A stretch of DNA of 64,000 nucleotides from Pseudomonas azotoformans (GCF_001579805.1 NZ_CP014546.1:2914001-2978000), one strand, 5' to 3'; shown: positions 49,630 through 59,031, numbered from the stretch's first letter. Translations and numbers: made by a program. Notes: a model not told the origin generated them from the sequence alone.

Positions 49630-50634
49630 ATGGCTCTCAGTAAAGAAGCGCCGGAGTTTGACATCGACGATGAGGTTCTCCTTATGGAGACCGGTATCGA
49701 TACGGAATCGATGTCGAATGAGGGACCTGCTGTACCTTCAGTTCGCACCAAGTCCAAGAACTCCACCGCGTTAAAGCAACACAAGTACATTGACTACACG
49801 CGGGCGCTCGATGCGACCCAGCTTTACCTCAATGAAATCGGCTTTTCCCCTCTGCTGACCCCCGAAGAAGAAGTCCATTTTGCGCGCTTGTCGCAAAAGG
49901 GCGATCCGGCTGGGCGCAAGCGCATGATTGAAAGCAACCTGCGCCTGGTGGTGAAAATCGCCCGACGCTATGTCAATCGTGGGCTGTCCCTGTTGGACCT
50001 GATCGAGGAGGGCAACCTGGGCTTGATCCGGGCTGTGGAGAAGTTTGACCCTGAGCGGGGCTTCCGCTTTTCGACCTACGCCACCTGGTGGATTCGTCAG
50101 ACCATCGAACGGGCGATCATGAATCAGACCCGCACGATCCGGTTGCCGATCCATGTGGTCAAGGAGCTCAACGTCTACCTGCGGGCCGCGCGTGAGCTTA
50201 CCCAAAAACTCGATCATGAACCTTCGCCTGAAGAAATCGCCAACCTGCTGGAAAAACCGGTGGGAGAGGTCAAGCGCATGCTGGGTCTCAATGAGCGCGT
50301 GTCTTCGGTCGATGTCTCGCTGGGTCCGGATTCGGATAAAACCCTGCTGGACACCCTGACGGATGATCGTCCTACCGATCCTTGCGAGCTGTTGCAGGAC
50401 GATGATCTTTCCCAAAGCATTGACCAGTGGCTGTCGGAGCTCACGGACAAGCAGCGTGAGGTGGTGATTCGCCGCTTCGGCCTGCGTGGCCATGAGAGCA
50501 GCACCCTGGAGGACGTAGGCCTGGAGATCGGCCTGACCCGTGAGCGGGTGCGGCAGATCCAGGTGGAGGGGCTCAAGCGCTTGCGTGAGATCCTGGAGAA
50601 GAATGGCTTGTCGAGTGAGTCGTTGTTTCAGTAA
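49630..50634 (+). CDS. rpoS: RNA polymerase sigma factor RpoS
   Basis: Stationary-phase and general stress sigma factor. The 334-aa protein shows region 1.2 ([20 protein letters not shown]), region 2 ([34 protein letters not shown]), region 3 and region 4.2 with the helix-turn-helix near the C-terminus ([19 protein letters not shown]). The ATG has AAAGGA 8 bp upstream. In P. aeruginosa fdxA and the small RNA rsmZ lie downstream; here neither is seen and a REPIN follows the stop. Confidence 0.98.
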   Translation: MALSKEAPEFDIDDEVLLMETGIDTESMSNEGPAVPSVRTKSKNSTALKQHKYIDYTRALDATQLYLNEIGFSPLLTPEEEVHFARLSQKGDPAGRKRMIESNLRLVVKIARRYVNRGLSLLDLIEEGNLGLIRAVEKFDPERGFRFSTYATWWIRQTIERAIMNQTRTIRLPIHVVKELNVYLRAARELTQKLDHEPSPEEIANLLEKPVGEVKRMLGLNERVSSVDVSLGPDSDKTLLDTLTDDRPTDPCELLQDDDLSQSIDQWLSELTDKQREVVIRRFGLRGHESSTLEDVGLEIGLTRERVRQIQVEGLKRLREILEKNGLSSESLFQ

Positions 50635-50649
50635 CTACGCAGGACGAAA

Positions 50650-50739
50650 TGTGGGAGCGGGCTTGCTCGCGAAAGCGGAGTGTCAGTCAACGAATGTACC
50701 GACTGATTCACCGCCTTCGCGAGCAAGCCCGCTCCCACA
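50650..50739. repeat. REPIN element, copy 2
   Basis: The same GTGGGAGCGGGCTTGCTCGCGAA arm type begins at 50650 and its complement ends at 50739, spacer about 33 bp. It lies between rpoS and the cold-shock gene and its 5' flank is nearly identical to that of copy 1. Confidence 0.9.
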
Positions 50740-50787
50740 TTTTTTGTGCTCGGCATTACATGGGTGTTAGAACCAAATCCCGGGCAT

Positions 50788-50815
50788 AAAAAAACCCCGC
50801 TTTTAAGGGCGGGGT
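50788..50815 (-). terminator. Terminator of the cold-shock gene
   Basis: On the minus strand ACCCCGC and GCGGGGT form a 7-bp stem with an 8-nt loop, followed by T7. It begins 23 bp after the csp stop. It could also stop any read-through from rpoS less efficiently. Confidence 0.85.
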
Positions 50816-50838
50816 CTTTTCGACTAAGTCAGTACAAG

Positions 50839-51048
50839 TTAGATAACTTGAACTTCTTCAGCTTGCATGCCTTTCTGACCGCGGGTAGCGATGAAAGAAA
50901 CCTGTTGGCCTTCTTTCAGGCTTTTGAAGCCGTCGGATTGGATAGCTTTGAAGTGAACGAACAGGTCGTCACCGGATTGTGGAGTGATGAAGCCGAAGCC
51001 TTTTTCATCGTTGAACCACTTAACGGTACCAGTTTGGCGATTAGACAT
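50839..51048 (-). CDS. CspA-family cold-shock protein
   Basis: A 69-aa single OB-fold nucleic-acid chaperone with both RNA-binding motifs, KGFGFI (RNP1, about residues 16-21) and LFVHF (RNP2, about 29-33). The ATG is preceded by AAGGAGAT at 8 bp. The gene is single with its own terminator. Which paralogue (CspA, CapB, CspD) it is cannot be told; whether it is cold-induced is not shown by the sequence. Confidence 0.95.
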   Translation of the reverse strand: MSNRQTGTVKWFNDEKGFGFITPQSGDDLFVHFKAIQSDGFKSLKEGQQVSFIATRGQKGMQAEEVQVI

Positions 51049-51200
51049 GGTGTATCTCCTTGGACAAAGTTAACTGCGACTCAGGAAAAGCCCTGGCCGA
51101 GACTGAGTGCAAAGAGCAGGAAAAATTCTTGGAGATGGTTGGATCGAAATTCAACATATCGTGTAGAGATTCTCAGTGACACAAGCAGCACAGTGGCGCC
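51049..51200 (-). promoter_or_regulatory. Probable 5' leader of the cold-shock gene
   Basis: No gene is found here. Cold-shock genes usually have long structured leaders, and this stretch is T/A-rich on the minus strand with a strong ribosome-binding site at its end. No good promoter pair was found, and 51200-51366 also holds nothing recognised. Confidence 0.35.
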
Positions 51201-51366
51201 ACCTTAACCCTTTTTCCGGGACGTGCCAATGATATTTCCGAAGGTTTCTCCATTTTCGTGACTGGCGGTGATGTTTCCGCTCACCGGGCACGCCAATACA
51301 GGTCCCGGCCCCGCTGGCTACGGCTTATAGCAGCAGGCGCATTCGTCAAGAAAAGCCTTGTGACCT

Positions 51367-51395
51367 TTGAACCCCAACGCCGGCCCCGGTAAGAT
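51367..51395 (+). promoter_or_regulatory. Sigma-70 promoter for dcd
   Basis: TTGAAC (51367-51372) and TAAGAT (51390-51395) are 17 bp apart, 43 bp before the dcd ATG. Each matches the consensus at 4-5 of 6 positions. Confidence 0.6.
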
Positions 51396-51437
51396 GCCCC
51401 ACAGAATTTTTCCACCTCGCTATTCAGGACACCCGCC

Positions 51438-52004
51438 ATGAGCATCAAATCGGACAAGTGGATTCGCCGCATGGCGCAGGAACACGGCATGATCGAACCG
51501 TTCGTCGAGCGCCAGATCCGTGGCCAGGGCGATGCGCCGGTGATTTCCTACGGCGTTTCCAGCTACGGCTACGATGTGCGCTGCGCCGATGAATTCAAGG
51601 TGTTCACCAACATCAATTCGGCGATCGTCGATCCAAAGAATTTCGATGAAAAGAGCTTCGTCGACGTCAAGAGTGACGTGTGCATCATTCCGCCGAACTC
51701 CTTCGCCCTGGCGCGCACCGTGGAATTCTTCCGTATTCCCCGTGACGTGCTGACCATCTGCCTGGGTAAAAGCACCTACGCGCGTTGCGGCATCATCGTC
51801 AACGTGACACCGCTTGAGCCTGAGTGGGAAGGCCACGTGACCCTTGAGTTCTCCAACACCACCACGCTGCCCGCGAAAATCTACGCCAACGAAGGCGTGG
51901 CACAGATGCTGTTCCTGCAGTCCGACGAGGCCTGTGAAGTGTCCTACAAAGACCGCGCAGGCAAGTACCAAGGCCAGCGAGGCGTCACCCTCCCACGCGC
52001 TTGA
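51438..52004 (+). CDS. dcd: dCTP deaminase
   Basis: Deaminates dCTP to dUTP, the main source of dUMP for thymidylate. The 188-aa trimeric enzyme shows [13 protein letters not shown], the [11 protein letters not shown] segment and [14 protein letters not shown] with the catalytic Glu. In other pseudomonads it lies near apbC and metG; those are not in this window. Confidence 0.96.
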   Translation: MSIKSDKWIRRMAQEHGMIEPFVERQIRGQGDAPVISYGVSSYGYDVRCADEFKVFTNINSAIVDPKNFDEKSFVDVKSDVCIIPPNSFALARTVEFFRIPRDVLTICLGKSTYARCGIIVNVTPLEPEWEGHVTLEFSNTTTLPAKIYANEGVAQMLFLQSDEACEVSYKDRAGKYQGQRGVTLPRA

Positions 52005-52112
52005 TCGAAAGCTCCTACGCGTAAAGGGAATTAGTCTGCAGAAAGTGACTCTATCTAGGTGTACTGCCCCGGCGTGTGTAAAACGCGCCGGGCCACGCTT
52101 GAGGAGTACCTT

Positions 52113-52310
52113 ATGAAGCTCGACCCGCGAATAAGCGCAGAACTTGCCCGGCTTGAACCCAATCAGATTGGCGTTCTGGCCTGGTCCCTGATGGCCGATC
52201 CTGCTTATGCCGGCGGCATCCCCGGCCAGCCTGAGCCGGACTATCCACAGCCCACCGAACCAGGCGAGCCGACCTTGCCGGACGAGCCACCACCCGCGCC
52301 TGTCGCCTGA
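52113..52310 (+). CDS. Small hypothetical protein with Pro-rich tail, 65 aa
   Basis: The ATG at 52113 (MKLDPRISAELARLEP) has GAGGAG 7 bp upstream. Residues 1-38 look like a short folded segment with a helical start; residues 39-65 are almost only Pro, Glu, Gly, Asp and Thr, with a PxP-type pattern. No signal peptide, no known domain. It ends 3 bp before the convergent pdeM stop. Codon use and the ribosome-binding site support translation; function unknown. Confidence 0.65.
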   Translation: MKLDPRISAELARLEPNQIGVLAWSLMADPAYAGGIPGQPEPDYPQPTEPGEPTLPDEPPPAPVA

Positions 52311-52313
52311 TTA

Positions 52314-52964
52314 CTAGCTCACCGGCCAGACTTCATGATCGCCAATCACATAGATTCGGCGGTCATTGTCCTGCTCCACCCCATGCCCGCCGGTAAATGC
52401 ACCGAACGCCGGCAGCAGGCTGACTCGGGCGCCGATCACAAAGCACGGCAGCCGCAAGCTCTGCCGACCCTTGCCGCGCAACCGGTACACCGGATGTACA
52501 TGCCCCGCCAGCACGTGGTGGCTGGGATGGGCGTCAGGTTCGTGCTGCAAGGCAAAAGGGCCCACCAGCAGCGGCTCCGTTACCACGTCTATCCTCAAGT
52601 CCTCGGGCGGGTCCCCCGCGCGTTTATCGTGATTGCCCCGAATCAATGTAATGGGCAGGTCAGGATTAAGGGCCCGCCAGCGTCTCAATGCGCCCAGCGT
52701 GCCACTGGCGTGTGATCCCGGACCGTGCAGGAAGTCGCCGAGAAAGATCACCTGAGTGCAGGCTAGCGCCGAGAGCAACCGGTCCAGGCGCTGCAGGTTC
52801 TCTGTGGTGGTGCCTTGTGGCACCGGCTGCCCGAGGCTGCGATACGCCGAGGCCTTGCCGAAATGTGCGTCGGCGATCATCAGGCATTGGCGCGCAGGCC
52901 AGTAGACCGCCTTGTCTGCCAGCAACCACAATTCCTCACCCTCCAGCATCACCGTGCACACCAT
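52314..52964 (-). CDS. pdeM: Ligase-associated DNA repair endonuclease PdeM (metallophosphoesterase)
   Basis: A 216-aa calcineurin-like phosphoesterase with the metal motifs in order: ADAHFGKA (about residue 31), FLGDFLHG (about 74), RGNHD (about 108) and AGHVHP (about 153). The family belongs to a bacterial DNA repair group with an ATP-dependent ligase, an Lhr-type helicase and an exonuclease. Its ATG overlaps the stop of the helicase gene (TGATG), which couples the two. An internal ATG at 52949 is an alternative start. Confidence 0.9.
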   Translation of the reverse strand: MVCTVMLEGEELWLLADKAVYWPARQCLMIADAHFGKASAYRSLGQPVPQGTTTENLQRLDRLLSALACTQVIFLGDFLHGPGSHASGTLGALRRWRALNPDLPITLIRGNHDKRAGDPPEDLRIDVVTEPLLVGPFALQHEPDAHPSHHVLAGHVHPVYRLRGKGRQSLRLPCFVIGARVSLLPAFGAFTGGHGVEQDNDRRIYVIGDHEVWPVS

Positions 52965-55451
52965 CAGCGTTTCCCGTTATCCGCGACTTTTTCCAGGTCC
53001 TTGACCATCCGTGCGATGCGCTCTGAGAGTTTTTCCGAACTCATGCTTTCGCGCATCCGTTCAACCAGCAGCGGGAATGCCAAGGGCGTAGGGCGTTCGA
53101 TCCGATGCAAGTCCAGTTTCAGCGCGCAAAGATGACGTAATGTCTCTTCGAGGCGACGAATGTCCAGCTCATCGCGTAGGACTTCTTCGCCTGCCTGGGT
53201 CAGCAACAAGTTCTGTGGGTCGTACTGCTTGAACACCTCAAAGAACAACCCGCTGGAAGCCTGCACCTGCCGGGTACTTTTCGGCGCGCCGGGGTAGCCG
53301 GCAAATACCAACCCGGCAATGCGCGCGATTTCACGAAAACGGCGCAGGGCCAGTTCCCCGGCATTCAGGCTGGCCGCTACATCTTCCAGGAGGTTCTGCG
53401 GACTCAGCAGCGCTCCGTTCAATACCGTCGGCCAATCCACTTCGGTGGCACTCAGCAGTTCCAGCCCATAATCGTTGACCGCGATCGAGAAGGTAACGGC
53501 CTGCCCTTGGCTCACGCGCCATGCCAACAGACTCGCCAGCCCCAGGTGCACCTGGCGCCCGGCAAAGGGATAGAGAAACAGGTGCCAGCCTTCGCGTGAC
53601 TTAAGCGCCTCAGCCAACAAATGCTTGCGAGTCGGCAAGCCCGACCAGCGCAACTGTGTCTGCAACAAGGGTTGCACCGCTTGCATCTCCGGCCCTTCAA
53701 AGTGCCCATGGGCCGCAGCATCAAAGCGCTCCACCACCGCTTGCGCCAGTTCATTGGAAAGCGGCATGCGCCCGCCATTCCAGCGCGGCACAGCGGCTTT
53801 CTTGGCGCTGCTGCGACGTACATAAGCGGTCATGTTTTCCACACGGACCAATTCCAGCAGGCGCCCGGCAAACAGGAACCCATCTCCCGGTTTGAGCCGT
53901 GCAATAAACCCTTCCTCGACACTGCCCAGGTTCTTGCCGCCACCACCCTTGCTCCAGAATTTCAGATGGATGCTGGCGTCACTGACGATAGTGCCCACGC
54001 TCATCCGATGGCGCCGCGCCAGTCGTGCATCCGGGACGCGCCAGATGCCGTGCTCGTCCGGCTCCACGCGTCGGTAATCCGGGTAGGCCGTCAGCGACAG
54101 CCCCCCGTGCCGCACAAAACCCAGGGCCCAGGCCCAGTCTTCAGCCGTCAGGTCATGGTAGGGCCCAGGCACTGCGCACTTCCGCCAGCAACGCATCCGG
54201 CGTAAAGCCACCGCCCAGCGCCATGCTCACCAAATGTTGTACGAGTACATCCAAAGGCTTGTAAGGCGATTCCCGTGCCTCGATACGCCGTTGCGCAATC
54301 GCATCCTGGGCCGCGGCGGCTTCCACCAACTCCAGGCTGTGGGTCGGCACCAACGTCACCCGCGACGGCCGCCCCGGCGCATGCCCCGAGCGCCCGGCGC
54401 GTTGCATCAGCCGCGCCACACCTTTGGCCGAGCCGATCTGCAGCACACGCTCCACTGGCAGGAAATCCACTCCCAGGTCCAGGCTTGAGGTACACACCAC
54501 GGCCTTGAGCTGGCCGTCTTTCAAGGCCCGTTCCACCCAGTCACGGGTTTCTCTGGATAAAGAGCCATGGTGCAGCGCAATCACCCCGGCCCAATCGGGG
54601 CGGGCGTCCAGCAATGCCTGAAACCAGATCTCCGATTGCGCCCGCGTGTTGGTAAACACCAGGCAACTATTACTGGCGTCTACCTCGGCCACCACCTGGG
54701 GCAACATTTTCAAACCGATATGACCGGCCCACGGAAAGCGCTCGGTCACGGGGGGCAATAAGGTGTCGATCACCAACTGTTTAGCCGTTTGCCCCTGCAC
54801 ATTGATCCCGTCGCCCTGTGGGACCAAGACCTCCAGTGCGTGAGCCTGATTACCCAAGGTCGCCGAAATACCCCACACCATCAAATCTGGGTGCCAGCGC
54901 CGCAACCGTGCCAGCGCCAGTTGCAGTTGCACGCCGCGTTTATTACCGATCAGTTCGTGCCATTCATCCACTACCACCATGCGCAGGTGCCCCAGGCTGG
55001 TCTCGCTGTCGGCACGGGCGAGCATCAGCGTCAGACTTTCCGGGGTGGTGACCAGCGCGGTGGGCTGGCGACGGGTCTGCCGCGCGCGTTCGCTGTTGCT
55101 GGTGTCGCCGGTACGCAGGCCCACGCTCCACGGAATCTGTAGCGCTTCAAGTGGCGCTTCGAGGGCGCGCGCGGTGTCGGCGGCGAGGGCGCGCATCGGC
55201 GTGATCCACAGCACCGTCAACGGTTCGGCAGGCGGTTTGCGTTTGCCGGTAGTCGGGGCGCGGGCGATGGCGATGGCGAAACGATTGAGGGCAGCAAACC
55301 ACAGCGCGTAGGTTTTCCCGGAACCGGTGCTGGCATGCAGCAATCCCGAGTGGCCTGCTTTAACCGCCGCCCATACGTCTTTTTGAAAGGTGAACGGCTT
55401 CCAGCCCTTGGCGGCAAACCATGTCTTGGCGAAGTTGTGGGAAGTTGCCAT
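52964..55451 (-). pseudogene. Ligase-associated Lhr-type DEXH helicase, frameshifted
   Basis: A superfamily 2 helicase read in two frames. Frame one (55451 to 54153) has Walker [13 protein letters not shown] (about residue 41), [11 protein letters not shown], the DEWH box VVVDEWHEL and the RecA2 motifs [11 protein letters not shown] and [12 protein letters not shown]. It reads EVRSAWA to Ala430 (codon 54164-54162) and then stops after two residues. Frame two continues from 54160 with [13 protein letters not shown] through the winged-helix and Lhr-core C-terminal domain to 52964. An extra C on the minus strand (one of G54161-G54163 on the plus strand) explains the break; without it the product is 828 aa, a normal length. 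The usual partner ligase and exonuclease genes are not adjacent. Confidence 0.92.
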
Positions 55452-55516
55452 ACAACGGCTGATGCTCTGGAGGGCCTATTTCACAGACCCTCCGGGCATG
55501 GCAAAGGTTTAACCGG

Positions 55517-56911
55517 TTATTGCGACTTGACACCGCAATAATGCAACCCGGAAGCGTTGGCCTGGCCCACCCTTGCGCAAGTGACGGACGCCGGCATGTC
55601 CAGCGGCATGCTGGCCTGGCGTCGAACCAGATAAAAGTCCTGGGACAGTGGCAGCTGTTGCAGCTGTTGGGTGTGGCGAGCCCAGCCAGCACTGTAAAAC
55701 TCCGCCGAATAGGAGCGCGTCCCCAGATAGATCAGGTCGCCGGGGGCGGCGGGTTGTTGCACCTTCCACAAGGCAACCATGTCTTTCTGGTTTTGTGGGC
55801 GATCGGACAGCTGGCCGCTGATGATGATCAGGCAGCCGGTGATCGGCAGTGCCAGTGCTACGGCGGCGATGACGATTGCGCGTATTTTCTGGCAGATGAC
55901 ATCGGCCAGCAGTAGCGCCCAGGCCGGCAGCGCAGGCAGTACGTAGGTCCAGAGAATGTTGGTGGAGAGGGTGAAGAACAGCGGTGTTGAAAGCGCCCAT
56001 GCCAGTACAAAGATGAAGTATTCGCGCTGGCCATGCACTGAGGAGCGCCACTTCACCAGCAATGGCAGGAACAATGCCCAAGGTAAAAGCCCGCCCAGCA
56101 GATGCAGCCAGATCATCGCCAAGGGTTGGGCATGTGCGCTGCCGTAGAGGTCGCCCTGCCAGTTGCTGATGACGTAGCGGCTGAAGTGTTCGCCGACGAT
56201 GAAGTATTTCAGGAACCCCGGTGTCTTTTGTTCCGCCAGCCAATACCAAGGCAGCGCCACGGCAAGCATCAACGCGATGCCTGGCAACCACGGCAGGCTG
56301 AGCAGCCGGCGCCAGTGGCCAGTGAGGGCCAGCCACAGGGCTGCTGGCAGCGTAATCAGAACCAGCGCCAATGGGCCCTTCGCGAGCAGGCCGAGGCCCA
56401 GCCCAAAAAAACCGACCAGCGCCCAGCCTCGGTCCGCGTGTACCAGCCCGCGCCACAACCCCAGATGGGCGAGCAGAAGGGCGAAGGCCAGTGCGCTGTC
56501 AGTCAAGACCGCGCCGCTGGCAAAGAACCCGAGGGCGCATGTCGAATAGATAATCGCCGCGGTCAACCCGACCTGAAGGCTGCGTTCCCGGCTGGCGAAA
56601 TGCACGATGAGCAGGCAACTGGCGACATGCATCAACCAGCTGGAGAAACGGCTGGCGAACTCGTTGATGCCGAACACCTGCATGCTCAACGCCTGTAGCC
56701 AGAATGACAGCGGCGGTTTGCCCCAGAATGGCACGCCGTGGTCGAACATCGGGGTGATCCAGTCATTGGAGACCAGCATCTTGCGGGCAATTTCCGCATA
56801 GCGGGCTTCCGACGTGTCCATGAGCGGATACAGCCCCAGTGTGACCAGGCGCACCAGCAGCACGGTCATCAGGATGCCCCAGAGCAGACGGATGGAGGCG
56901 GAGCGGTTCAT
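55517..56911 (-). CDS. ArnT-like glycosyltransferase (GT83 type)
   Basis: A polytopic inner-membrane glycosyltransferase of 464 aa with about 10-12 helices. The N-terminal periplasmic loop has the GT-C signature LYPLMDTSEARYAEIARKM (about residues 27-45), whose acidic residues are catalytic in ArnT. It resembles ArnT, which puts aminoarabinose on lipid A; the donor here may be another undecaprenyl-linked sugar, made by the GT2 gene upstream. ATG at 56911 was chosen; a TTG at 56938 overlaps the stop of the GT2 gene and is an alternative. No arnBCAD genes are nearby. Confidence 0.8.
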   Translation of the reverse strand: MNRSASIRLLWGILMTVLLVRLVTLGLYPLMDTSEARYAEIARKMLVSNDWITPMFDHGVPFWGKPPLSFWLQALSMQVFGINEFASRFSSWLMHVASCLLIVHFASRERSLQVGLTAAIIYSTCALGFFASGAVLTDSALAFALLLAHLGLWRGLVHADRGWALVGFFGLGLGLLAKGPLALVLITLPAALWLALTGHWRRLLSLPWLPGIALMLAVALPWYWLAEQKTPGFLKYFIVGEHFSRYVISNWQGDLYGSAHAQPLAMIWLHLLGGLLPWALFLPLLVKWRSSVHGQREYFIFVLAWALSTPLFFTLSTNILWTYVLPALPAWALLLADVICQKIRAIVIAAVALALPITGCLIIISGQLSDRPQNQKDMVALWKVQQPAAPGDLIYLGTRSYSAEFYSAGWARHTQQLQQLPLSQDFYLVRRQASMPLDMPASVTCARVGQANASGLHYCGVKSQ

Positions 56912-56934
56912 GGCGACAACCTTTTCGAAGGGAT

Positions 56935-57870
56935 TCAAGGGTGCTTGCGTTTATGCAGAGCGTTGGGCCTGGGGCTCACCACCTTCAGCACCCGGCCGAC
57001 GTACTCGCCGATCACGGCGGTGCCCAGGCACAGCAACAGGATCGATTGCACCAGCAGATGTTCGTAAGTGAGTTCACCGAAGGTCGCCGCCGCAACGACC
57101 CAAAGCGAGCCGATCAGAAAGCTGGTGACACTCAAGTAGCTGTAAATCCGCAGTGGACGTGTGGAGAAGGCCAGAATCGAGTCGGCACACAGGTCCAGCA
57201 ATGACAGCGTGTTCCATTTGGTCCTGCCGGCCTGGCGCGCGGTGCGGTCGTAGTTCACTTCGGTACTCGGATAGCCGAGCCAACTGACCAGCAGTTTCAA
57301 CACGCCGGCGTTGTCGTCCATGGCGCGTATGGCTGCCCGTGCATGGGGCCCGATCAACCTGAAGTCGCTGACTTGCTGGGGTATCTCAAAGTCGTCGATC
57401 AGTTGATCCATGGTCGCGTAGTAAAGTCGCGCGGCCGTGCGTTTCGCCCAGGAGTCACACCGCCGCGAGCGGCGTTGCATGTTCACGATCTCGTAGCCTT
57501 TGAGCCATTCCTGCACCATCTGCGGGATCAACTCGGGCGGGTCCTGCAGGTCGCTGTCCATGATGATCACCGCGCCGCTTTCCACGGCATTGATGCCCGC
57601 GCGCATGGCGGCTTCCTTGCCGAAGTTACGGCTCAAGTGCAGGCTCTTGACCCGTGGGTCCTGGGAAAACTGATCGATGATCGCCGCTGTCCGGTCTTGG
57701 CTGCCGTCATTGATATAGAGCACTTCAGTGGGGACTTTCAATCCGTCGACGATTGCCATCAGCCGTGAGTGAAGTTCGGCTATTACGCATTGTTCGTTAA
57801 AGCAGGGGACCAGTATTGTAAGTTGTGCATCCGGTATGGGTTCACTGGAAAGGCTTGCGATGAAGGTCAT
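56935..57870 (-). CDS. GT2 family glycosyltransferase, GtrB/DPM1-like
   Basis: Predicted to load a sugar onto undecaprenyl phosphate at the cytoplasmic face. The 311-aa protein has an N-terminal GT-A domain with LVPCFNEQ (about 20-27), INDGSQDRT and IIMDSDLQDPPELI, then two C-terminal membrane helices (about 235-295), as in GtrB. The ATG at 57870 (MTFIASLSSEP) lies inside the end of the gtrA-like gene, which ends at 57842, a 29-bp overlap. Confidence 0.85.
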   Translation of the reverse strand: MTFIASLSSEPIPDAQLTILVPCFNEQCVIAELHSRLMAIVDGLKVPTEVLYINDGSQDRTAAIIDQFSQDPRVKSLHLSRNFGKEAAMRAGINAVESGAVIIMDSDLQDPPELIPQMVQEWLKGYEIVNMQRRSRRCDSWAKRTAARLYYATMDQLIDDFEIPQQVSDFRLIGPHARAAIRAMDDNAGVLKLLVSWLGYPSTEVNYDRTARQAGRTKWNTLSLLDLCADSILAFSTRPLRIYSYLSVTSFLIGSLWVVAAATFGELTYEHLLVQSILLLCLGTAVIGEYVGRVLKVVSPRPNALHKRKHP

Positions 57871-58228
57871 GTTTGAATACCCAGAAGTGGTTGATCGTAA
57901 AGCCCTGAAAGGTAACGGCGGCGGTTGCCAGTACTTGTGCAAGCAGTGGAGGAGCCCCCCAGAAGGTCAGTAAGTTGACCATTAAGGTGTTGGTTAAAAC
58001 CTGGCTGGTGGCCGTAATAAAAAAACGCAATCTGTTACAGGATCGTTGTGCAAATACCCAATGCCTGGACAGGCAATAGGCGATCAAAGCCCCTGTAGAC
58101 GCAGCAAGAAACGTCGATGGCGTGGGGGCGAACCACCTTAATAAACAAACAAATACCCCGTAATGAACCAACGTCGCGATGGCGCCTGCGCTCAAGTAGC
58201 GGATGAACAAACTCAGTATTCTTTGCAT
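57842..58228 (-). CDS. GtrA family membrane protein
   Basis: A 128-aa protein with four membrane helices, typical of GtrA, the putative flippase of lipid-linked sugars; ALIAYCLSRHWVFA is the typical segment. The ATG at 58228 (MQRILSLFIRYLSAG) is preferred over the open frame to 58267. It is first in an operon with the GT2 and ArnT-like genes, an arrangement that would load, flip and transfer a sugar to LPS or lipid A. Lower G+C than its neighbours. Confidence 0.85.
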   Translation of the reverse strand: MQRILSLFIRYLSAGAIATLVHYGVFVCLLRWFAPTPSTFLAASTGALIAYCLSRHWVFAQRSCNRLRFFITATSQVLTNTLMVNLLTFWGAPPLLAQVLATAAVTFQGFTINHFWVFKHDLHRKPFQ

Positions 58229-58295
58229 TGCCAGAATGTATAAGATGAGACGTGAATCAAATGTCACGTTGTGAAATGGTATTTGTTGTGGGTTT

Positions 58296-58331
58296 TTAAT
58301 TGTTTGCTGAAGGAAATGTCTTAACTGTTTG
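58296..58331 (+). promoter_or_regulatory. 11-bp direct repeats, possible response regulator sites
   Basis: TTAATTGTTTG (58296-58306) and TTAACTGTTTG (58321-58331) match at 10 of 11 positions and start 25 bp apart, in the A/T-rich 125-bp gap between gtrA and the response regulator. OmpR-type regulators bind tandem direct repeats, but usually about 11 or 22 bp apart, so this is a candidate only. Confidence 0.35.
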
Positions 58332-58353
58332 TGCGAATTTGGAGTTTGTCTTT

Positions 58354-59031
58354 ATGGAAATATTACTGGTGGAAGATGATCACGCATTGGCAGGTTCGTT
58401 GGGAGATTATCTCGGCGAGTTTGGTTACGAAGTGGACTTCGCGCGTGATGGGCGAAGTTGCCTGGAACGTGTCCGCCAGCATGAATACGACCTGATTGTG
58501 ATGGATGTCGCCATGCCCCGTATGAGCGGTTTTGACACCTGTCGCCAATTGCGCCGGGAGCAGAATGAAACGCCGGTCCTGTTCCTGACCGCCCGCGATG
58601 CGCTCCCTGATAAGGAGGAGGGTTATGAAGCCGGCGGTGACGATTACTTGATCAAGCCGTTCGAGCCCCAGGAGTTGATCTGGCGCATCCGTGCGCTGAT
58701 GCGCCGTGGGGCGCCGCGCAAACCGCGAAGTCCTCGGCAATTGGGCGACCTGATCATTGACCCGGCCTCTCAATCGTTGCGCCACAACGGTGTCGTCAAG
58801 GTGTTGCCTGCCCTTCAGTTCAGCCTGTTGAACCTGTTGGCTGATGTGGCGCCGGAGCCGGTCAGCCGACACAAGCTTGAAGCCGCACTGTGGCCCGAAG
58901 GCGATCCGCCGGACAGTGATGCGCTACGCACCTACATTTACCGGCTGAGGCAAACCCTGGGCAAACCCTACGGCAATGATCTGATCCGGACTGTCCACGG
59001 GAAAGGGTACCGCCTTGCTATTCCCCACTGA
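58354..59031 (+). CDS. OmpR-family response regulator (ColR-like)
   Basis: A 225-aa two-component regulator. The receiver domain (about 1-115) begins MEILLVEDDHALAGSLGDYL, with the acidic pair, the phospho-acceptor Asp in LIVMDVAMPRMSG (about residue 51) and the Lys in YLIKPF. The C-terminal OmpR winged helix (about 130-225) has the HGKGYRL end motif. The start at 58354 has GGAG upstream. It is divergent from the gtr operon and overlaps its kinase gene by 17 bp. ColR likeness is by eye and should be read as a guess. Confidence 0.9.
   Translation: MEILLVEDDHALAGSLGDYLGEFGYEVDFARDGRSCLERVRQHEYDLIVMDVAMPRMSGFDTCRQLRREQNETPVLFLTARDALPDKEEGYEAGGDDYLIKPFEPQELIWRIRALMRRGAPRKPRSPRQLGDLIIDPASQSLRHNGVVKVLPALQFSLLNLLADVAPEPVSRHKLEAALWPEGDPPDSDALRTYIYRLRQTLGKPYGNDLIRTVHGKGYRLAIPH

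Noticed and set aside
50635..50838. rsmZ small RNA downstream of rpoS
   Set aside because: The gap is filled by the REPIN and the csp terminator; no run of GGA-containing stem loops is present.
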